Shown here piece after piece: positions 35,433-43,843 of a stretch of 64,000 nucleotides of DNA. Where the stretch lies: positions 1-64,000 of the forward strand of contig JAEWHK010000039.1 in assembly GCA_023387815.1 (NCBI GenBank), read 5' to 3'. This DNA comes from Pseudomonadota bacterium (lineage in GTDB: Bacteria; Pseudomonadota; Gammaproteobacteria; Burkholderiales; Burkholderiaceae_B). A program made the translations under genes and the position numbers. The notes under the pieces are model-generated. The model was not told where the DNA came from, made no database searches, and saw only the letters and a program-made list of their open reading frames with translations. Each line of letters starts with the position of its first letter. The first letter of the stretch is position 1.

Positions 35433-36521
35433 TCACGCACTCTTCCTTGCATCATCAAACTCGTTCAATCGAACCAGCGCAGTGGTGACAGCAGATATAT
35501 CAAGATCAAAGACAACCTGAGACGACGGGCCCGGAGGAATAAATGCCAATGATTTACGAGTCTGCACCATCACCGTTATCGGCACGCCTAAAGCGGTGGC
35601 CATGTGCATGGGTCCGGAATCTGGCGTGATCATGAGTCGCGCCTGAGCAAGCATACCCATAAACAACCTGATCGGTTGTGGAGGACAAAGCACGCCATAT
35701 GGACATGCCTGCAATTCCTTCTGTAATTGGGGAACCATTTCCTTTTCTTCAGGCCCCACAAAAACAACGAATCGGGTGCCCGTTGCGTTGATCGCTTTGA
35801 TCAGTTCAAGCCAGAACGAGACTGGGCAGACTTTATCTGCATGGCCGCCAACAAATACTGCTACGAAATTATCATGTGCTCTCTGGCCCAGGGTTTGTAA
35901 TTGACTTTGTGCATCGGCGATTTCGTTGTTGCTTAAGGCCAGTCCTGGAAATCCCGCATCTGTCACGCCAAATGCATTTGAAAACGCCGCGCCTGCATCG
36001 TAAGCGTGGACAATGGGATCTTTGACTTTGATATCGTAGCAATCGAGATGTTCTATCGGCTGCCCTGCTACATAGCGAGCGCCTGCCAGTTGCGAGATCA
36101 GTACGCCACTCAAAGATCCCGGTGCGAACTGCACTGCCAAATCGTAATGTTGTGAACGCAGGCTGCGCAGTATCGGTATGGCAAGCCAGGGACGCCGCAT
36201 TACCTTTCTGGGTATCGTGATCAGTTGATTGATCGGCAGGTTGTCGAATATCGCGGTCGTTTTATCCGTGACAACGAAATCAATGGACGCTCCGGGAAAC
36301 CGTCTTTGCAGCGGCTCAATAATGGCCGTGCTGAGGATGGCATTGCCGATTCGAAAATTCGGTCGAATGACAATGATCTTTGAAATATCTCTCAAATCGT
36401 TGACAGAAATATCTTCACGGCATTTTACAAAAAAGCTTAACAGTCTGAGAAATATTCTCTTCGCAACTTTTTCCAGCTGTTTGGCAGATCTTTTGAGTAC
36501 ATGTTTAGATATGACAACCAT
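35433..36521 (-). CDS. glycosyltransferase family 9 (heptosyltransferase-like)
   Basis: 362 aa with AGAGGCAGAATC before the ATG. A basic N-terminal extension of about 47 residues precedes the Rossmann start ISKIIVIRPNFRIGNAILST. The second domain has VAVFVGGHADKVCP and the nucleotide-sugar motif ITPDSGPMHMATALGVPIT. GT9 enzymes add heptose or related sugars to lipopolysaccharide core. It is alone, without other LPS genes, so the acceptor is uncertain. The basic leader may attach it to the inner membrane. Confidence 0.85.
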   Translation of the reverse strand: MVVISKHVLKRSAKQLEKVAKRIFLRLLSFFVKCREDISVNDLRDISKIIVIRPNFRIGNAILSTAIIEPLQRRFPGASIDFVVTDKTTAIFDNLPINQLITIPRKVMRRPWLAIPILRSLRSQHYDLAVQFAPGSLSGVLISQLAGARYVAGQPIEHLDCYDIKVKDPIVHAYDAGAAFSNAFGVTDAGFPGLALSNNEIADAQSQLQTLGQRAHDNFVAVFVGGHADKVCPVSFWLELIKAINATGTRFVVFVGPEEKEMVPQLQKELQACPYGVLCPPQPIRLFMGMLAQARLMITPDSGPMHMATALGVPITVMVQTRKSLAFIPPGPSSQVVFDLDISAVTTALVRLNEFDDARKSA

Positions 36522-36649
36522 GATTCTGCCTCTTCCCTCAAACCGGTAGATTGCGAGGCATAAGCGCCCTATAGGCTAAACAATATACGCTTCGTTTATT
36601 GCATTTTTAATACCGCAACGTTCCAAAATGAGCACAACATATATCATGG

Positions 36650-37249
36650 CTAATCGCGAAGTGCTGCCCCGAGCATCTCCAGTCTATCCTGACCCCAGAA
36701 AAGTTCATTCTGATATACATATGAAGGTGAACCAAATACGCCTTTTCTCACGGCCTCATCGGTATATTGCCGATACACAGACGCAATATCTCTCTGTTTA
36801 GCCTGATCTAAGACCGCTTGCCCATCCAGGCCCTGATTGTTCGCGATATCGATCAACGTTGTCTCCGAAGAAATATCTTTATCTTCGCACCACTCCGCCT
36901 TCAGAATGGCCTTATACAGCGGGACAATGTCATCGCCGTTCTGATTGGCAGCGATCACCATGCAAGCTGCCAGATCCGCATTCGGACACATATATTTAGG
37001 CTGTGGATTAATACTTATTCCCAACTTCTTACACCACCTTTTTAACTCTGTAATGCGGTACGCCTGACGTTCGGGAGATCGCTGGTGCAATAGAACACCT
37101 CCCGTTCGGGAATAGATCTCGGGAAGATCGACAGGCTTGTAATTAATGGAAGCGCAATGCGCTTTGGCCAGGCTTTCCAGGCGATCAGCCCCCAGATAAG
37201 CCCAGTCCGAATTTAGCCAAAAGTAATAGTCGATGATCTTTTCACTCAT
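36650..37249 (-). CDS. DsbA-fold isomerase, 2-hydroxychromene-2-carboxylate isomerase family
   Basis: 199 aa from MSEKIIDYYFWLNSDWAYLG (ATG at 37249; a TTG two codons earlier is possible). It is a thioredoxin-fold, kappa-class GST-like protein. The family's SPY active-site turn is here SDW (Ser in LNSDWAYLG), and the C-terminal half has GVFGSPSYVYQNELFWGQDR, the typical FG-x-P glutathione-site loop. Relatives are glutathione-dependent isomerases in aromatic degradation or dithiol oxidoreductases. It is two bases from the MFS gene, in the same operon. Reaction not assignable. Confidence 0.85.
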   Translation of the reverse strand: MSEKIIDYYFWLNSDWAYLGADRLESLAKAHCASINYKPVDLPEIYSRTGGVLLHQRSPERQAYRITELKRWCKKLGISINPQPKYMCPNADLAACMVIAANQNGDDIVPLYKAILKAEWCEDKDISSETTLIDIANNQGLDGQAVLDQAKQRDIASVYRQYTDEAVRKGVFGSPSYVYQNELFWGQDRLEMLGAALRD

Positions 37250-37251
37250 GC

Positions 37252-38574
37252 TCAAGCCTTATGTAATTCCATTTGTTGAGAAAATTTGAAAGGACCATGC
37301 ATCAGAAATGAACTGATAATGGCAATTACGCCCAGCGCACTCATGTACCAAACGATGTAGCGAGGATCGCCGTCGCCATAAGCCAATAGCGAAGTAGCAA
37401 TGAGTGGAGCCAATCCGCCGCCTATCGCTCCGGATACCTGGACTGCGATCGAAATACCGCTATATCTGACTTCGGGAGGAAACTGTGCGGAGAACAGACT
37501 TCCTTCCGGTCCATATAACGCAGCATAGACGACGCCAATTGCGATGATCATCGCCAGATTGACTGAAGTCACATCCAAAGTATTCAAAAGAGAAAAGAAC
37601 TGGGAAGAAAATAGCAATATTCCAAATGAACCCGCGGCAAATACCCACTTAAAGCCCAGGCGATCACCCAGAATTCCAAACAGCGGCATCGTGAATAACG
37701 ACACTAATGCCCCCCAGATCGTTGCGTCCAGCATGACCGTTTTATCAATACCCAGGGTGTTGGTGGCGTATGCCAATGCAAAGGTCACTACTGTGTAGAA
37801 CCAGGTAACTTCGGCAAGTCGTCCCCCTACTACGACAAGGACTTCTTTAGGATATTTCTTCAGCACGATCATGGCAGGCAAATCGACTTTTTCGCCCTTC
37901 TTCTCCATTTGCTCAAAGTCAGGCGACTCAGCGACTCTGACTCGAATAAACCAGCCTACCAGTAACAAAACAACACTCGCCAGAAAAGGTATTCTCCAAC
38001 CCCAGGAGAGCATAGCTTCATCCGGCAGCGTGGCCACCGCGCCCATTGCCAGAGAAGACAGGATAAGCCCCGGTGCAACACCTGTTTGCGGCAGACTTCC
38101 AAAGAAACCTTTTTTTCCTTCAGGAGCGTGTTCCACCGCCATCAAAACGGCACCGCCCCACTCGCCACCAACAGCGATACCCTGAATAAAGCGCATTAGT
38201 ACCAGCAGTACTGCTCCCCAATAACCGATAGATTCATATGACGGAATCAGCCCGATCAGAATTGTCGGAATTCCCATCATGAATAAGGTTATGAGCAACA
38301 TCGACTTTCTGCCAACCTTGTCTCCAAAATGTCCAAAGATAATGCCTCCAAGCGGGCGAGCGAAGAATCCCACTGAATAGGTGGCAAATGCCGCCAATGT
38401 GCCCGTCAAAGGGTCAAACGATGGAAAAAAAATGGTATTGAAAACGAGTGCTGCCGCTGTTCCATATAGAAAAAAATCGTACCACTCAATGGTGGTGCCC
38501 ATCATACTTGCCAGTCCTGCTGTTACGTAATGCGAACGCGAACGCGCAGACTGGGATGTCGTATTATTCGTCAT
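37252..38574 (-). CDS. MFS transporter, metabolite:H+ symporter (MHS) family
   Basis: 440 aa, 12 membrane segments. The GTTIEWYDFFLYGTAAAL start, FFARPLGGIIFGHFGDKVGR between segments 2 and 3, and RFIQGIAVGGEWGGAVLMAV are the hallmark motifs of the ShiA/ProP/KgtP group that import shikimate, 2-oxoglutarate, osmolytes or aromatic acids with protons. It is translationally coupled to the isomerase downstream and 58 bases after the class II aldolase, so it likely imports that pathway's substrate. Confidence 0.93.
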   Translation of the reverse strand: MTNNTTSQSARSRSHYVTAGLASMMGTTIEWYDFFLYGTAAALVFNTIFFPSFDPLTGTLAAFATYSVGFFARPLGGIIFGHFGDKVGRKSMLLITLFMMGIPTILIGLIPSYESIGYWGAVLLVLMRFIQGIAVGGEWGGAVLMAVEHAPEGKKGFFGSLPQTGVAPGLILSSLAMGAVATLPDEAMLSWGWRIPFLASVVLLLVGWFIRVRVAESPDFEQMEKKGEKVDLPAMIVLKKYPKEVLVVVGGRLAEVTWFYTVVTFALAYATNTLGIDKTVMLDATIWGALVSLFTMPLFGILGDRLGFKWVFAAGSFGILLFSSQFFSLLNTLDVTSVNLAMIIAIGVVYAALYGPEGSLFSAQFPPEVRYSGISIAVQVSGAIGGGLAPLIATSLLAYGDGDPRYIVWYMSALGVIAIISSFLMHGPFKFSQQMELHKA

Positions 38575-38632
38575 CCTCTTTTCCTTTTCATTGGATTGAA
38601 TTTATTTGCTTGCCAGGCGCAACCAGGCGACA

Positions 38633-39412
38633 CTACTTCAGTTCAAGCGGCGCGATACCGTGCGTCTGCCGGCACCAGTAATTGAAAGTGGCATTCACGA
38701 TAGATTTCTTAAGTAAATAATCATGCGCTTCTGCTGCAAGCTTGTCGTCTACTGGTGTCAAATCACCAAAAGCCTGAGCACGAATCTGCATACGTGCAGC
38801 CCGCTCAAGATAAACAGACAGGTAGGTCGCTTCTTCACAAGTGGTACCCGCTGTCAGATATCCATGATGCGCCAATATAATTGCCTTCTTATCGCCAATC
38901 GCCTCAGAGATGATGACGCCTTCCTGATCCGCTATTGGAACACCAGGCCACTCGGCAAGGAATGCGCAATCATTATGTAATGGCGTCATGTCCATTTGAG
39001 AGATGACTAATGGCTGTCGCGCTGCAGCCAGTGCAGATGCCCACGGAGAATGGGTGTGAATAATTGAATTGACATCTGGTCTTGCGTCATATACCCATAA
39101 ATGAAAACGGGTCGCCGGATTGGCCATACCTTCACCAGTAAGCGTGTTCAGATCCCTGTCCACTTCAATGAAATCTTCTGGTTTTGCCTCGTCAAACCCA
39201 AGGCCAAAGCGCAGCGTCCAGTATGCACCCGGTCGATCCGATCTGACGCTTATTTGTCCTGCAAGCCCCGCTTCCTGTTCTGTCATTGCAAGGATTCTAC
39301 AGGCGTATGCCATCGTTTCTTTGGTATCTCTCTTCACTATCTGAAGATGCCTAGACATGTCCTGTGTTGCACGTTTGTCAAAGTATGATTTATCTCTCAA
39401 CGGAGCATTCAT
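38633..39412 (-). CDS. class II aldolase/adducin-family protein
   Basis: 259 aa from MNAPLRDKSYFDKRATQD, with AGGAGACC before the ATG (the frame stays open 16 codons upstream without a ribosome site). Zinc-ligand motifs are IIHTHSPWASALAAARQP near residue 110 and ILAHHGYLTAG near 175. Members are aldolases, epimerases or decarboxylases acting on hydroxy- and oxo-acids and some aromatics. It is the first gene of an operon with an MHS transporter and an isomerase, with a LysR gene just upstream on the same strand. Confidence 0.9.
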   Translation of the reverse strand: MNAPLRDKSYFDKRATQDMSRHLQIVKRDTKETMAYACRILAMTEQEAGLAGQISVRSDRPGAYWTLRFGLGFDEAKPEDFIEVDRDLNTLTGEGMANPATRFHLWVYDARPDVNSIIHTHSPWASALAAARQPLVISQMDMTPLHNDCAFLAEWPGVPIADQEGVIISEAIGDKKAIILAHHGYLTAGTTCEEATYLSVYLERAARMQIRAQAFGDLTPVDDKLAAEAHDYLLKKSIVNATFNYWCRQTHGIAPLELK

Positions 39413-39514
39413 GATACGGTCTCCTGTAAATCTGTCGTCGGTTAACTTGTAATATTCCAATACAGATTCTAATGAGGCACCACATATTTAGCTATAGACA
39501 GTATTTCATACCTG

Positions 39515-40411
39515 CTATTCCATTTTGTCCTTGATAGCATATGACAATTGTGTAATGCATTGCTCCAGAGCGACAGCCAGTGTACTGAGCGGTTTGTCTT
39601 TACGCTTGATCAATACCATTCTCCTTCGCAATAACGGCGAAGCGATTTTTACTTTTTTCAAACCATAGTCTGCGAGAATTTTTTCCGGTATTCTGGAAGG
39701 TAGAATACAGTCTCCCACTCCTGAAGATACCAATTTCAACATGGCGTCGACCGTTTCTGCTTCAGCGACGAAATGCGGCTGCAACCCGCCACTGTGTATC
39801 ATCTTGCGCAACGCATAATTGGGAGGAAAGCCGACTAACTGAAGATTTGCTTCTGTAAGATCCATCGATTTAGTTATCTCGTCGTTCTCGCTGACAATGA
39901 GCGACATCTGTTCATCAAAGAGATGAACAGACTCAAGCGTATCGGTATTGACTGCTGAGTCATAAACCAGACCGAGTTCAGCACTGCCGCTTTCCACAAG
40001 TAAAACCACTTCCGGAGAACTTCTGGCCAGCAGAGAAAGATTCACTTGCGGCCTGTTACTTACAAAAGTAGCGATGCAGTCTGCGGTGAAATAATAGCTG
40101 AGTGTATGGACAGCTGCCAGTCGAACCGTGCCTTCCGTTACGCCTTGTTTGCGTACCTGATCGATCGCGAGGTCAATCTCCAGATATGCGGGTTTAACGG
40201 CATCGTATAAGATCTTGCCCGCGTCGGTGAGTACCAGACCGCGCCCAGTTCGGTTGAATAAGCGCTGATTGACCTGGCTCTCGAGTAATGCAAGTTGTTT
40301 ACTCAACCCGGATTGAGTTTGATCCATGGCGACTGCCGCCTTCGACAGAGATCCTAAATCGGCAATTGAGATAAACGAGCGCAATCTGCGGTCAATCGCA
40401 TCTATCTGCAT
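39515..40411 (-). CDS. LysR-family transcriptional regulator
   Basis: 298 aa, ATG at 40411. Helix-turn-helix at about 12-65 (GSLSKAAVAMDQTQSGLSKQ, LALLESQVNQRLFNRTGRG). It is 102 bases upstream of the aldolase gene and co-directional with it, which is the likely regulon; the opposite promoter is that of the hipB-like gene. The effector domain is of normal length. Co-inducer unknown. Confidence 0.9.
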   Translation of the reverse strand: MQIDAIDRRLRSFISIADLGSLSKAAVAMDQTQSGLSKQLALLESQVNQRLFNRTGRGLVLTDAGKILYDAVKPAYLEIDLAIDQVRKQGVTEGTVRLAAVHTLSYYFTADCIATFVSNRPQVNLSLLARSSPEVVLLVESGSAELGLVYDSAVNTDTLESVHLFDEQMSLIVSENDEITKSMDLTEANLQLVGFPPNYALRKMIHSGGLQPHFVAEAETVDAMLKLVSSGVGDCILPSRIPEKILADYGLKKVKIASPLLRRRMVLIKRKDKPLSTLAVALEQCITQLSYAIKDKME

Positions 40412-40506
40412 TTGTATGTCTCCAGCAGTTCCGATGACAATTCATCTTATCAACAGTGTACCCTGTTTGAATCAGTAAGAACTTGCAAACCCAACTCTAT
40501 CGATGT

Positions 40507-40538
40507 ACCATATATTTAACAATATTCAATATATCGGT
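40507..40538 (+). promoter_or_regulatory. AT-rich inverted repeat, candidate HipB operator
   Basis: ACCATATATT (40507-40516) is mirrored by AATATATCGGT (40528-40538) with one unpaired base and an 11-base spacer. It ends 7 bases before the ATG of the hipB-like gene. Antitoxins of this class repress their own promoter from such palindromes; the assignment is inference. Confidence 0.5.
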
Positions 40539-40545
40539 ATTTAAA

Positions 40546-40881
40546 ATGGACAAACCTGCCGATTCAGCCATTCCTCACGGCCCAATTTTGTCGTTTATGT
40601 CGCGAAATGCGCTGACCAGGGTTGGCGAAAACATTAAAACTGCCCGACTGCGACGCGGCGAGTCAGAGGAAATGGCTGCAAAGCGAACGGGCGTTTCCCG
40701 TCAGACCTGGCGTCGTCTGGAAGAAGGCTCACCCAAGGTTTCCGTGGGCTTGCTTTTTGAGGCCATGTATATTTATGGTTTTGCCGAGCAACTGTTCGAA
40801 CTTGCTGATCCCGAGACTGATATTGAAGGTATCGCCCATGACGCCGCACGCAGACCACAGCGTGGGCGCACGCAGCGTTGA
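40546..40881 (+). CDS. hipB: XRE-family regulator, HipB-like antitoxin
   Basis: 111 aa from MDKPADSAIPHGPILSFM; an upstream TTG would add 21 residues across the palindrome. The helix-turn-helix is about 25-85 (RVGENIKTARLRRGESEEMA, KRTGVSRQTWRRLEEG). It is followed 24 bases on by a HipA-type kinase, the normal order of hipBA operons, in which HipB binds HipA and represses the operon. The arginine-rich C-terminus (RRPQRGRTQR) is notable. Symbol by context. Confidence 0.85.
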   Translation: MDKPADSAIPHGPILSFMSRNALTRVGENIKTARLRRGESEEMAAKRTGVSRQTWRRLEEGSPKVSVGLLFEAMYIYGFAEQLFELADPETDIEGIAHDAARRPQRGRTQR

Positions 40882-40905
40882 TACCCGCATCCGGAGACAT
40901 TCATC

Positions 40906-42246
40906 ATGGCTATAGCACGCGGGATACGACGAGGACGGCGGGCCTCCAAAAAGATAGAACCGCAGCTTGAAGTATGGGTAGAAATAGATGGCAATCTTAT
41001 CTCTGCCGGTAGCCTCGCCCTGCATGAAGACGCCGGTCAGTTTTACGCCAGCTTTACTTATCATTCTACTTATCTGGATCTGGCACGGGTGGGAAAAGCA
41101 TTCTCCCTGGATCCCCTGAACCTGCCATTGCAGACAGGATCAATTGAATCAGAAAGCCGTTACTTCAAACTTGGCGCTTTATTTGATGCCGCACCCGATG
41201 CCTGGGGCCGTACAGTCATGGCCAGCGATGAAGGCATTTCGTCAGCCTCGCTTACGGAATCAACAGTCCTGCTGAAAGGACGCGGCAGTGGCGTGGGTGC
41301 CATACTTTTTGCAAAGCCCGGCGATCACATTGAGCGGCCCGACGAAAGCAATCTGCCTTCCATCGATCATATCGATAAGTTATACCGGACCATTACCGCC
41401 ATTGAAAGCGGCGTTCAGGTAGACGAGCGCTTGCGTGAAATGCTGATGAGTTCCTGGGATATGGGTGGTGCAAGACCCAAGGCTGTCGTACTTGATAATC
41501 AGGGTGCCGAGTGGATCGTCAAATTTCCACGCGCAATTGATACGTACAGTCGGCAGCGCAACGAGTGGGCTAATCTTGAAATGGCGCGCGCCATTGGTAT
41601 GCGTGTTCCCACATTGCAGCGCGTCGAACTCGAGGGAGGTGACTGCGCCCTCCTCATCCGGCGATTCGACCGGGGCGAACCCGGACAAATGAAGAGACAG
41701 CATTATTTAAGTGCCGTTTCACTCATCAGCCCGCCACCGGATTTCGACAAACGCCAGATGGATTCGGATTACGGCGCAAGCTTTTTTTCCTATGCCAGAA
41801 TCGCTGACGTGATTCGGGCAATCAGTTCAAACGTTGAAGCCGATTTACAGGAACTGTTTGCGCGCATGGTCCTGAATATATTGCTGCACAATACGGATGA
41901 CCATCTGAAGAATACGGGCTTTCTCATGGATCCTTCGCACCCGGGATTCAAATACAGGCTCTCACCACTTTTTGATGTTGTGACACAGGAAGGGACCCTG
42001 AAACATATGCTTCATATCGGGCCCGGAGTCGATGGGACCGGTGCAGCGGGTGGCCGCATCGGAACGCTCGAAAATGCGCGTTCGGGTGCGCTTCATTGGG
42101 GTCTGACAAATAGCCAGGTCGACAGCATCATTGAAAAGGTGATGTCCGTTACAGAACAACGTCACAAGTTTTATGTGGCGTCCGGAATGGGTAACGACGA
42201 AATCGAACTGGTCGAACGTCAGATTCGATCGGATAGTAAAAAGTAA
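40906..42246 (+). CDS. hipA: HipA-family serine/threonine kinase toxin
   Basis: 446 aa, normal for HipA, which stalls growth by phosphorylating glutamyl-tRNA synthetase in E. coli. The N-terminal subdomain (about 20-135) precedes the kinase core. SSWDMGGARPKAVVL near 183-195 is the loop with the nucleotide-contact Lys. The catalytic loop is LHNTDDHLKNTGFL (328-340) with Asp331 and Asn336, and PLFDVV near 355 carries the metal-binding Asp357. All key residues are present, so it looks active. It has an unusual basic N-terminus (ARGIRRGRRASKK). Confidence 0.9.
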   Translation: MAIARGIRRGRRASKKIEPQLEVWVEIDGNLISAGSLALHEDAGQFYASFTYHSTYLDLARVGKAFSLDPLNLPLQTGSIESESRYFKLGALFDAAPDAWGRTVMASDEGISSASLTESTVLLKGRGSGVGAILFAKPGDHIERPDESNLPSIDHIDKLYRTITAIESGVQVDERLREMLMSSWDMGGARPKAVVLDNQGAEWIVKFPRAIDTYSRQRNEWANLEMARAIGMRVPTLQRVELEGGDCALLIRRFDRGEPGQMKRQHYLSAVSLISPPPDFDKRQMDSDYGASFFSYARIADVIRAISSNVEADLQELFARMVLNILLHNTDDHLKNTGFLMDPSHPGFKYRLSPLFDVVTQEGTLKHMLHIGPGVDGTGAAGGRIGTLENARSGALHWGLTNSQVDSIIEKVMSVTEQRHKFYVASGMGNDEIELVERQIRSDSKK

Positions 42247-42633
42247 TTTACCTTTATCAAGCACCCTATTTTCCGGATGTGTTATCGCCACAAACGATTT
42301 CCGTGGCAGGTATACAAAGCCTTTACCCGGCTCTCAAAAAATCACACTGATATCACCGCCCGTACGTTGTAACAGGCCTTTCAAACGATTACGAAAAGTG
42401 CTGTAAATTGCTGTTTTGCTTAGATATAGTGCAATTTGAACGTGTGATACAAAAGTTTCAACTGAAATACTGTGTAATCATGATACTATTTTCGCGATTC
42501 GTCTGTTCTGCCGGCTCCGCTGGCGGATTCGGCTACGGCCCAGGCTGGAAAAACGGGTCACGCCCGTTCACGGACATTGCGTCAGGGGGATTGTGATCCT
42601 GCCATCTCCTGCTCCGTTTTTTGATGATGCCAC
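42247..42633. other. intergenic region between hipA and the efflux operon
   Basis: 387 bases without an intact gene. On the minus strand 42334-42477 reads as an open stretch of 48 codons with no start, ending FRNRLKGLLQRTGGDISVIF, which looks like a helix-turn-helix remnant (see findings). Nearer the efflux operon a hairpin AACGGG/CCCGTT sits at 42552-42568. The efflux promoter must lie here; I cannot fix the -35/-10 elements. Confidence 0.5.
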
Positions 42634-43833
42634 ATGATTAAAACAGCCACACCCACAACGAGCCAGTCTGGTGTCACGTTACGCCTGTCGAGCTCATTAC
42701 TGCTGATTACTGTCATTCTGTTGAGCCTGCTGGTTGCCGGATGTTCTCGCGATGATGCCCCACAGGCGCCCAAGGCGCAGGAAGGACCGCCGGAAGTCAG
42801 TGTGACAACGCTGAAACCGCAACGCATTACATTTGATACGGAACTACCCGGTCGCACAGTCTCTCCGCTGGTTGCCGAAATTCGTCCACAGGTCAATGGC
42901 ATCGTGCAGAAACAGCTGTTCACGGAAGGTAGTCAGGTGAAGGCGGGCCAGGTTTTATATCAGCTAGACCCGGCTGTCTATGAAGCGGAATACAATGCTG
43001 CCAAAGCCAGTGTGCGCAAGGCAGAGTCAACACTGGCCAATTTACGCACCGTGGCGAAACGCAATCGCGAATTGGTTCGCATAGACGCCATCAGTGCACA
43101 AATCAATGAAACGTCCCAGGCAGAAGCTCAGCAGGCCGCGGCTGATCTGGCGGTGGCAAAAGCACAGGAACAACGTGCAAAAATCAATCTGGACTATACA
43201 AAAATTGTTTCCCCCATCGATGGCTGGGTTGAACTGTCCAATGTGACACCCGGCGCACTGGTGACGGCGAACCAGACAACTGCACTCACAACGGTACAGC
43301 AACTGGATCCGGTGTATGTCCATGTTTCGCAGTCTTCTGCCGAATTATTGCAATTGAAAGATGATATCAGTGCCGGGCGCCTGCAGGCCGCATCTGAAAA
43401 CGATGCGGTCATCCGTCTGCGTCTGGAGAACGGTCAGATGTATCCTCTGAAAGGACATTTGAATTTTGCCGGCGTGACAGTCAATGCCAGTACCGGCACC
43501 ATTACCCTGCGCGCGCAGATTCCCAATCCTGACCGTGTGCTGATGCCGGGCATGTATGTGCGAGCTGTACTTGAAAACAGTACTGGGGATCAGTCTGTAC
43601 TGGTGCCGCAGCGAGCTGTCACCCGACGTCCCGATTCCAGTACCGTTGCTTTGATTGTCGATAACGCCGACAAGATTCAGCAACGAACTGTCGTAGTGGG
43701 TCGTGCAATCGGTGACAACTGGCAGGTGCTCAATGGCCTGGCGGCAGGCGATCGCGTTGTGATTGCGGGCTCGCAGCACGTTAGACCGGGCAGCCTGGTT
43801 CGGCCCGTAGAAAGCGCCGCCAAGCGCAGTTAG
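42634..43833 (+). CDS. RND efflux periplasmic adaptor (membrane fusion) lipoprotein
   Basis: 399 aa with a lipobox LLVAGCSRDD (Cys near residue 36), so it is anchored as a lipoprotein like AcrA/MexA. In order: a beta-barrel start (EVSVTTLKPQRITFDTELPG), a lipoyl half (VNGIVQKQLFTEGSQVKAGQ), a coiled hairpin (about 120-190), the second lipoyl half (TKIVSPIDGWVELSNVTPGA), barrel and membrane-proximal domains (QRAVTRRPDSSTVALIVDN). It bridges the pump and outer-membrane channel encoded next. No regulator gene lies upstream; one LysR gene lies downstream. Confidence 0.95.
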   Translation: MIKTATPTTSQSGVTLRLSSSLLLITVILLSLLVAGCSRDDAPQAPKAQEGPPEVSVTTLKPQRITFDTELPGRTVSPLVAEIRPQVNGIVQKQLFTEGSQVKAGQVLYQLDPAVYEAEYNAAKASVRKAESTLANLRTVAKRNRELVRIDAISAQINETSQAEAQQAAADLAVAKAQEQRAKINLDYTKIVSPIDGWVELSNVTPGALVTANQTTALTTVQQLDPVYVHVSQSSAELLQLKDDISAGRLQAASENDAVIRLRLENGQMYPLKGHLNFAGVTVNASTGTITLRAQIPNPDRVLMPGMYVRAVLENSTGDQSVLVPQRAVTRRPDSSTVALIVDNADKIQQRTVVVGRAIGDNWQVLNGLAAGDRVVIAGSQHVRPGSLVRPVESAAKRS

Positions 43834-43843
43834 GAATCGGGGA

